Shown: piece after piece, positions 57,966 to 64,000 of the stretch | Layout: each line of letters opens with the position of its first letter | Position numbering within the stretch: position 1 is the stretch's first letter | Assembly (NCBI GenBank): GCA_963544575.1 | Contig: CAUUFZ010000001.1 | Location: 140,590-204,589 of the forward strand | Reading direction: 5' to 3' | Source: Nanosyncoccus sp963544575 | Lineage (GTDB): Bacteria > Patescibacteriota > Saccharimonadia > Saccharimonadales > Saccharimonadaceae | DNA length: 64,000 nt | Notes under the pieces: model-generated | The model's input: only the letters and a program-made list of their open reading frames with translations | Told to the model about the DNA's origin: nothing | The model's database searches: none | Program-made: the position numbers and the translations under genes

Positions 57966-58269
57966 ATTTCTTATCGAAGCAGGCGTAACCCTTGGTCAGT
58001 TCTAGTTTACTCTTTAGATCGTCGACGGCTTTCTTTAGACCGTCTTTTTGAATTTTATCGTCTAGATTACCTAGGTCGAAATCCTCCCCGTCATCTGTCG
58101 TAGCTGAGATGAAATTCTCTGCCTTTGGGTCGAGTTTAATCGTGAGCGTATTTTTGGCTGAACGGCAGGTAACAGTTAGCAGTCCATCGCCATTAGCCAG
58201 ATTTTTCACGACCATGAAGAGGATGATACCCGCAATCCCGATCAGGAACAGGGTAATTAATTTTTTCAT
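57964..58269 (-). CDS. Small membrane-anchored protein, 101 aa
   Basis: One N-terminal membrane helix (LITLFLIGIAGIILFMVV) and a small extracytoplasmic domain with two cysteines (VTCRSAKN and GYACFDKK) that may form a disulfide. Asp/Lys-rich middle. Family not recognised; the N-in, two-Cys plan is like that of paralogues A-D but without the coiled coil. Confidence 0.65.
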   Translation of the reverse strand: MKKLITLFLIGIAGIILFMVVKNLANGDGLLTVTCRSAKNTLTIKLDPKAENFISATTDDGEDFDLGNLDDKIQKDGLKKAVDDLKSKLELTKGYACFDKK

Positions 58270-58359
58270 TTGTGGCGTCCTTTTGTTTAATCTCTACCCA
58301 TTATATATGGCATAAGCATTTTGTAAAGTTGTGTAAAACTCGAACCCCACAGATTATGA

Positions 58360-58365
58360 TATAAT
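58360..58365 (+). promoter_or_regulatory. -10 box of alaS (leaderless)
   Basis: TGATATAAT, seven bases before the alaS ATG. Confidence 0.7.
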
Positions 58366-58372
58366 TATCTCT

Positions 58373-60247
58373 ATGAATGCAAGTGAAATCCGTCAAAAAT
58401 TTCTTGAATATCAAACTGCTCGTGGTCACCAGGTAATTGCCCCAGCGCGTCTGGTTTTGGAAAATGATCCGACCACCCTCTTCACCGGTTCTGGTATGCA
58501 GCCTCTTTTGCCATATCTTCTCGGTGAGCCTCATCCTGCCGGTCAGCGTCTGGCAGATTCACAACCATGTTTGCGTCTGCAGGATATTGAAGATGTTGGC
58601 GATCCACGCCATACTACAGTTTTCGAAATGCTCGGCAACTGGTCACTCGGTGATTATTTTAAGCAAGAGCAAATTCCAGCTTTCTTTAAATTCCTCACCG
58701 AAATCGTCGGTCTCGATCCACATAAAATTTACGTCACTTGCTTTATTGGTAATGAAAAATACGGCATCCCAAAAGATACCGAATCAGCTGAAATCTGGCA
58801 ACGTGTCTTTGCCGAAGCGGGTGTACAAGCAGAAATTGCTGAAATTGGCTCCAGTGAAGACGGCGCCAAGCGCGGTATTAAGGAAAATGAGCATATTTTC
58901 TTCTACGATGATCATGAAAACTGGTGGAGTCGTGGCGGTGGTGTCGAAACTACCCCGATTGGTGATCCATGTGGTCCAGATTCCGAAGTTTTCTATGATT
59001 TTGGCGAAGACAAGCAAGATGTTGCGAAATACGGTAAATCTCATCCGGCCTCGGATGGCGCGCGCTTCATGGAAATTGGTAACCAAGTTTTTATGCAATA
59101 CAAGCGTAATCAAGATGGTACCTTCTCGGAATTAACCAAGAAAAATATCGACTTCGGTGCCGGCCTCGAACGTATTGCTGCAGCTGCCATGGATTCTTTC
59201 GATGTTTTTGAAACTTCACTCTTGAAGCCAATTATTACTAAACTTGAAGCTATCTCTGGTCTTAGCTATAAAGATCACACGGAAGAGATGCGTGTGATTG
59301 CTGATCATCTTCGTGGCGCCTATCTACTGTCTGCTCAGGGGCTAGTACCAAGTAATAAACAACAAGGCTACGCCCTTCGCCGTTTGATTCGTCGTGCCGT
59401 GATGAAAGCTACTAATCTCGGTATCGATCAAGATTTCTTGGCTCAAATCGTGCCAATTATTGCCGAAAATTACCAAGATCTCTCTGATGAAATCCTTACC
59501 AATCGCGCTGACGCTTTGAATGTCTTGATTCGCGAAGAACAGGCCTTCCGCCGTAGTATTCACCGCGGTCTTAAGGAACTTCATAAGCTTAAAGATCAGG
59601 GTCTTACCGGTAAAGAACTCTTTATGTTGCAGGATACTTACGGCTTCCCACTCGAATTATCTCTCGAAGAAGCTAAGCAAAACCAAATTAATCTCAGTGA
59701 AAACTGGCAAGCTGAATTCCAAGCCAGTCTCGATGAGCAGCGCCAACGTTCTCAAACCGCTAGCAAGGGTATGTTCAAGGGTGGTCTCGAAGATCACGGT
59801 GAAGCCTCGGTGAAATATCACACCGCAACTCACCTGTTACTTGCTGCGCTTCAGAAAATCGTCGATCCGAATATCGCTCAGGCCGGATCCAATATTACCT
59901 CTGAGCGTCTGCGTTTCGATTTTAATCTCGATCGCAAACTCACCGATGAAGAGAAGAAACAAATTGAAGACCAGGTCAATCAGTGGATAGAGGAAGATTA
60001 TTCAGTCTCGTTTGCTGAATATGATAAGGCTTACGCTCGTGACGTCTTAAAAGCTCATGGTAGCTTCTGGGAAAAATATGGCGACGTCGTCAAGGTCTAT
60101 ACCATCGGCGCTGCAGAAAATCCCGTCTCGCGTGAACTTTGTGGTGGCCCTCACGTCGAACATACTGGCGTACTTGGTCATTTCAAGATTAAAAAAGAAG
60201 AATCCTCAGCCGCCGGCATTCGTCGTGTTAAAGCAATTTTAGATTAA
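58373..60247 (+). CDS. alaS: Alanyl-tRNA synthetase without C-terminal C-Ala domain
   Basis: Charges tRNA-Ala. Class II core with NDPTTLFTGSGMQPLLPYLL, TVFEMLGNWSLGDYFK, ETTPIGDPCGPDSEVFYDFG-type motif and GAGLERIAAAAM; editing domain zinc site TATHLLLAAL and CGGPHVEHTG. The protein ends soon after SAAGIRRVKAILD, the end of the editing domain, at 624 aa, against about 870 usual. The C-Ala domain that bridges the two other domains on tRNA is absent. Leaderless: TGATATAAT seven bases before the ATG. Confidence 0.96.
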   Translation: MNASEIRQKFLEYQTARGHQVIAPARLVLENDPTTLFTGSGMQPLLPYLLGEPHPAGQRLADSQPCLRLQDIEDVGDPRHTTVFEMLGNWSLGDYFKQEQIPAFFKFLTEIVGLDPHKIYVTCFIGNEKYGIPKDTESAEIWQRVFAEAGVQAEIAEIGSSEDGAKRGIKENEHIFFYDDHENWWSRGGGVETTPIGDPCGPDSEVFYDFGEDKQDVAKYGKSHPASDGARFMEIGNQVFMQYKRNQDGTFSELTKKNIDFGAGLERIAAAAMDSFDVFETSLLKPIITKLEAISGLSYKDHTEEMRVIADHLRGAYLLSAQGLVPSNKQQGYALRRLIRRAVMKATNLGIDQDFLAQIVPIIAENYQDLSDEILTNRADALNVLIREEQAFRRSIHRGLKELHKLKDQGLTGKELFMLQDTYGFPLELSLEEAKQNQINLSENWQAEFQASLDEQRQRSQTASKGMFKGGLEDHGEASVKYHTATHLLLAALQKIVDPNIAQAGSNITSERLRFDFNLDRKLTDEEKKQIEDQVNQWIEEDYSVSFAEYDKAYARDVLKAHGSFWEKYGDVVKVYTIGAAENPVSRELCGGPHVEHTGVLGHFKIKKEESSAAGIRRVKAILD

Positions 60248-60257
60248 GGAGAACAGG

Positions 60258-62747
60258 GTGGAACAATTAGCCAATTACTTTACGCCAGAATTATACGAAA
60301 TTGAATTAAGGATCAATAAAGACACCGAGCAGGTTCAAGGTCGAGTGAAGATTCAGGGTGTTGCCAAAAGTTCCACCATCAAGCTCCACGCTAAAAATCT
60401 CAAAATTAATCAGCTAACTATCAATCAGCGTCCAGTGGCTTTTACAGAGGACACTGAAGCTGAAACTATTAGCTTTATTTCGCAAGTCTCAGATGCCGAA
60501 ATTATTATCGAAGCCCGTTATTCCTTGCAACTTTCGCACGGTATGACTGGGCTTTATCTTTCGACTTATGAATATGAAGGGAAGACCGAGCGTATTGTTT
60601 CTACTCAGTTCGAATCGCACTATGCGCGCATGATGTTCCCGTGTGTCGATGAACCCGCTGCCAAGGCTAAGTTCTCGCTCAAAGTTATCGATACTGATTC
60701 GACTGACACGATTCTCAGTAATATGCCGATTAAAAGCGAGCGTACTCTGACCTATACTTCGGTGAATAGTGAGCTTAATCCAAAAACTGATCCGAACGCC
60801 ATGAATCTCAGCACCGAGGTGACGCGTAAAATTGTGGAATTTGAAACCACTCCACGTATGTCGACTTATCTTTTGGCACTCTGTCTCGGTCATTTCCAAA
60901 GTGTTACCACTAAGAATCAGCATGGCGTCACAATCACCACCTACGCCTCGCTCAATCAAGCTAAGGAATCTCTCATTGAGCCGAATCAAATCGCCGGGGA
61001 AGCCTTAGATTTTTACGACCAAGCTTTTGGCGTGCCATATCCATTGCCGAAACTCGATCAGGTAGCAGTGCCAGATTTTGATGCTGGCGCCATGGAGAAC
61101 TGGGGTTTGGTAACTTATCGTGAATCTTGCCTCCTGATGGATGAAACTGCCACCTTGTCTGACAAAATTCAAATCGCCACGGTGATTACTCATGAATTAT
61201 CGCATCAGTGGTTCGGTAATCTTGTGACGATGGCTTGGTGGGACGATCTCTGGCTAAATGAAAGCTTCGCTAATATGATGGAATATTACTGTCTCGACGC
61301 AATTCGTCCAGAATGGCGGGTCTGGCAGGAATATTTCGTTTCTGACTGTTATTATGCGCTGACTCGCGATGTTTCGCCAGATATTCAGGCGGTCAAGCAG
61401 GCAGTTAATCATCCTTCCGAGATTGAAACTTTATTTGATCCGGCCATTGTCTATGCCAAGGGTTCGCATCTGATGTTTATGCTAATGCGCCTGATGGGTG
61501 AACAGAATTTCTTGAAGGGTTTACGGGATTATTTTGAAAAGCACCAATACCAAAACACTACTGGTGATGACCTCTGGGCCGCCTTGCAACCTTATGCTGA
61601 ATTTAATGTTTCAGATTTTATGAACCAATGGATCACGCGTCCTGGCTTTCCGATTATTGAAGGGGGAAAACAAGAGCGCTTCTATCTAGATGGCCGAAGC
61701 AACCAAGAATCTTGGCCACTCGTGCAAGTTTCTGACGATATGACCGGACATTATATTATCGGTCTCACCTCCGAGGAGCTTCAGGTCAAGCTCGTGCGTT
61801 TCTCTGAGTTAAGCCAGGAACAGCAATTGCGCCTCCTAATTGACCAGAGTCTGCTCTTGCGTACTCCACGTGGTGATTTGCCGGCCAGTCTGGATCTCCT
61901 GATGCATTTTCGTGAGGAAACTAGTTTTTCGATTTGGTCAATTATTATGTCGATTCTCGGAGAACTTAAGATTTATTGTTCGATTGATACTCCGGCCGAA
62001 GCTAATTTGAAACAGTATATTAAGGCGCTGATTTCCGAGCAACTAAGTCGTCTCGGAGTGACGGAACAGCCAGAAGATACTGACGACGATAAGAAATTAC
62101 GCGAATTAATTTTGAGTCTAGCGGTCTATTCTGATGATGAAGCCACTAAATCACGTCTCACTGAGCAATATAATATATATATTAATAAAGCTCCGCTCGA
62201 TTTTACCGCTGTCTCACCGGAATTGCTTTTGCCGTACCTCGATGCTGAGTTCAAGACTAGTCAGGAGGCTCGTTTCGCAGAATATCTCCATATATATACA
62301 GAGACCGCTTCACCTACCATTAAGACCTTACTTCTGGATGTCATTACTAATGCCAAGCAAGAAGCTCATCTCGAAACTCTATTAAAACTTCTTTCTGATA
62401 GTCAAACCATCCGTCCCCAGGATCATCGGGGATTTGTGCGAGATTTACTTACTAATCAGCGTACGCGTGAAAAAACCTTTACTTGGCTTTATGCGAATTG
62501 GGATTATCTGGTCAAGCTCGTGGATGGCAAATCTCTGGATACTTATTTGAAACTGATGACCCGCTTTGTAAGGACCGAAGAAGCGCGCGCGGACTTCGAA
62601 AAATTCGCTACTCGCTTTGAAAAAGACCCAGCTTTATCCCGAATTATTAAAATCGGGCTATATGAAATCGAAAATCAGCTGAATCTAATTACTAAAAATC
62701 AGCAAATTCTCCATCAAAAACTCGAAAAATACTCGAAAAACCACTAA
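60258..62747 (+). CDS. M1-family zinc aminopeptidase
   Basis: 829-aa gluzincin aminopeptidase. GAMENWG substrate motif (DFDAGAMENWGLVTYRE), zinc site VITHELSHQWFGNLVTMAWW and NESFANMMEYYCL, a C-terminal ERAP-like helical domain. It should trim peptides in the cytoplasm, no signal peptide. GTG start 60258 with AAGGAG nine bases upstream, ten bases after alaS, so it is co-transcribed. The tail is Lys/Gln-rich and the first 17 nt of its 3' repeat (CTAAAAATCAGCAAA) recur after the stop. Confidence 0.93.
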   Translation: MEQLANYFTPELYEIELRINKDTEQVQGRVKIQGVAKSSTIKLHAKNLKINQLTINQRPVAFTEDTEAETISFISQVSDAEIIIEARYSLQLSHGMTGLYLSTYEYEGKTERIVSTQFESHYARMMFPCVDEPAAKAKFSLKVIDTDSTDTILSNMPIKSERTLTYTSVNSELNPKTDPNAMNLSTEVTRKIVEFETTPRMSTYLLALCLGHFQSVTTKNQHGVTITTYASLNQAKESLIEPNQIAGEALDFYDQAFGVPYPLPKLDQVAVPDFDAGAMENWGLVTYRESCLLMDETATLSDKIQIATVITHELSHQWFGNLVTMAWWDDLWLNESFANMMEYYCLDAIRPEWRVWQEYFVSDCYYALTRDVSPDIQAVKQAVNHPSEIETLFDPAIVYAKGSHLMFMLMRLMGEQNFLKGLRDYFEKHQYQNTTGDDLWAALQPYAEFNVSDFMNQWITRPGFPIIEGGKQERFYLDGRSNQESWPLVQVSDDMTGHYIIGLTSEELQVKLVRFSELSQEQQLRLLIDQSLLLRTPRGDLPASLDLLMHFREETSFSIWSIIMSILGELKIYCSIDTPAEANLKQYIKALISEQLSRLGVTEQPEDTDDDKKLRELILSLAVYSDDEATKSRLTEQYNIYINKAPLDFTAVSPELLLPYLDAEFKTSQEARFAEYLHIYTETASPTIKTLLLDVITNAKQEAHLETLLKLLSDSQTIRPQDHRGFVRDLLTNQRTREKTFTWLYANWDYLVKLVDGKSLDTYLKLMTRFVRTEEARADFEKFATRFEKDPALSRIIKIGLYEIENQLNLITKNQQILHQKLEKYSKNH

Positions 62748-63062
62748 AAATCAGCAAAAAACCAGAAAATCTCAAAAATCTTTAAAAAAGTCCGAAAAAA
62801 GACTTGCATAAATTAAAAATTTGATATAAGATAAATACTAAGTTCAGCAAGTCAGAAATGACCACTGCGAAAAAGGGAAACTGCGAGAATTCTTAATATA
62901 TAGGATTTATTTAAATCGCACGTTGAATTAACAATTTGGACAACGATGAAAATTAAATAAAGACTTGCATTTGTATATATGAAAGAAATCCCTTCTTGGT
63001 TTCGGAAGTATATACGTGAATTAGTAATCAATCTTCGATTACTAGTTAAGTCAATGCATAAA
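62748..63062 (+). other. Leader of 23S rRNA without 16S or tRNA
   Basis: No 16S, tRNA or gene. Contains promoter TTGCAT (62804-62809), 17-base spacer, TAAGAT (62827-62832), then a ~220-nt leader with a perfect eight-base hairpin TAGTAATC/GATTACTA (63020-63047) just before 23S. A frame on the minus strand here is chance. No typical boxA seen. Confidence 0.7.
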
Positions 63063-64000
63063 AAGGTAAATAAGGGCACTAATAGTGGATGCCTTGACAA
63101 TCAATACCGATGAAGGACGTAGAACTCTGCGATAAGTCTTGGGGAGCTGAGAGCAAGCTTTGATCCAGGAATTTCCGAATGGGGCAACCTAATACGAGTC
63201 ATGTCGTATTGCAATTACCTGAACACATAGGGTAATTAGACGGGAACCAACCGAACTGAATCATCTTAGTAGGTTGAGGAAAAGAGAATAAACAATGATT
63301 CCGAAAGTAGTGGCGAGCGAAATTGGAACAGCCTAAACCTTAACATAACCATACGGTTTAACGGCCAGAGTTATGAAAGGGGTTGCGAAATAAGATAATT
63401 TTTATGCTGAGGTATTGGAAATCCGATATTTCAGTATAAAAACCAACATCGTTAAATGAGTGGATAATGTTATAAAACTTAGATCATAGCGGAAGTGTTT
63501 GAATGGCACACCAAAGAAGGTGAGAGTCCTGTATGCGAAATGGTCTTAGACATTATATATCTTTTTTCAAGTAGGACGGGGCACGAGAAACCCTGTTTGA
63601 ATCTGGCAGGACCACCTGCCAAGGCTAAATATATTGATTGATCGATAGCGAACTAGTACAGTGATGGAAAGGTGAAAAGAACCCCGGGAGGGGAGTGAAA
63701 TAGATCCTGAAACTTAGTGCCTACAAGGTGTCGGAGCAGCTTCGGCTGTGACGGCGTGCTTTTTGTAGAACGATCCAGCGAGTTAATGTTGTCGGCGAGG
63801 CTAAGTCAAATGATGGAGCCACAGTGAAAGCGAGCCTTAACAGGGCGACAAGTCGGCAGTATTAGACCCGAAACCGGGTGACCTAACCATGAGCAGGTTG
63901 AAGCTGCAGTAACATGCAGTGGAGGACCGAACCAGGATACGCAGTAAAGTGTTTGGATGACTTGTGGTTAGCGGTGAAATGCCAATCGAACTCGGAGATA
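63063..64000 (+). rRNA. 23S ribosomal RNA, 5' part
   Basis: Starts with GTGGATGCCTTGACAATC- and GATGAAGGACGTAG-type helix 2-7 sequence, then AATGGGGCAACC, AAAGTAGTGGCGAGCGAAA, AAAAGAACCCCGGGAGGGGA, TAGACCCGAAACCGGGTGA and GGAGGACCGAACC, all diagnostic 23S elements up to about E. coli position 830. No intron in this part. The gene runs off the window. Confidence 0.97.

Noticed and set aside
62852..63100. 82-aa frame on the minus strand across the 23S leader
   Set aside because: It overlaps the rRNA promoter, leader hairpin and mature 23S start, has no SD or promoter and no recognisable protein pattern.
1..64000. CRISPR arrays, insertion sequences or integrases
   Set aside because: No regularly spaced repeats, no transposase or recombinase motifs and no flanking inverted repeats were found.
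1..64000. Recoded TGA (as in Gracilibacteria/Absconditabacteria)
   Set aside because: TGA acts as a normal stop, for example at the ends of the GT2 gene and the gene at 35516, and no gene needs TGA as glycine.

Overview
The window looks like a small-genome, Gram-positive-like Candidate Phyla Radiation bacterium, most likely a Saccharibacterium (TM7). This is an inference from content: compact genes, standard stop codons including TGA, a PilB-type pilus ATPase, PNPase plus RNase J, sortase-type surface proteins without an outer-membrane gene set, trimmed or fused housekeeping proteins (AlaRS without its C-terminal domain, RNase HII fused to YraN, a degenerate DHH protein), and a 23S rRNA gene with no 16S gene in front of it.

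Layout. 1-5.6 kb: AT-rich surface-polysaccharide operon (GT4, GT2, EpsG-like polymerase, pyruvyl transferase, flippase), then uppP facing it. 6.4-15.7 kb: rpsT, mutM-holA, DHH-like/truB/rpsO/pnp. 15.7-20.5 kb: ftsK flanked by three paralogous membrane-anchored proteins. 20.6-26.3 kb: rpsF-ssb-rpsR-efp-methyltransferase operon and RNase J. 26.5-35.0 kb: AT-rich defence island with a Hachiman (HamA/HamB) pair, divergent from a DpnII-type restriction-modification operon that continues into a PHP-domain ABC-type ATPase and a small partner. 35.1-38.9 kb: tRNAs, two unknown helical proteins and a VbhA/Fic toxin-antitoxin remnant. 39-46.2 kb: pilB, rplS, rnhB-yraN fusion, ychF, a lone PemK/MazF-like toxin with a candidate small RNA beside it, inositol-phosphatase family enzyme. 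46.3-50.6 kb: WxL/DUF916-like surface-protein locus ending in an LPXTG-like protein. 50.6-62.8 kb: tRNA-Val, a P-loop kinase, a roughly 510-nt structured RNA of unknown family, tRNA-Lys, typA-tatD-cysteine desulfurase-mnmA, alaS, M1 aminopeptidase. 63.06 kb to the edge: 5' part of 23S rRNA.

How it works together. Housekeeping genes sit in short operons with 1-20 nt spacing or ATGA overlaps. At least eleven genes have an extended or plain -10 box (TATAAT-like) placed 6-8 nt before the start codon and no room for a Shine-Dalgarno, so they look leaderless. The cysteine desulfurase probably feeds sulfur to MnmA. The pilus ATPase, the membrane-anchored two-cysteine family and the WxL-like locus point to a surface-attached life style.

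The most unusual signals are: (1) 'echo' scars, where the last 30-45 nt of a gene (mnmA, holA, an unknown gene, the structured RNA), or the first codons of a fused domain (yraN), are repeated in tandem with largely synonymous or compensatory differences; (2) three paralogues sharing 59 identical residues encoded by clearly different codons; (3) the defence island, including a palindrome with a GATC site between its two divergent promoters; (4) an intergenic RNA candidate next to the lone toxin; (5) the structured RNA at 52.23-52.74 kb.
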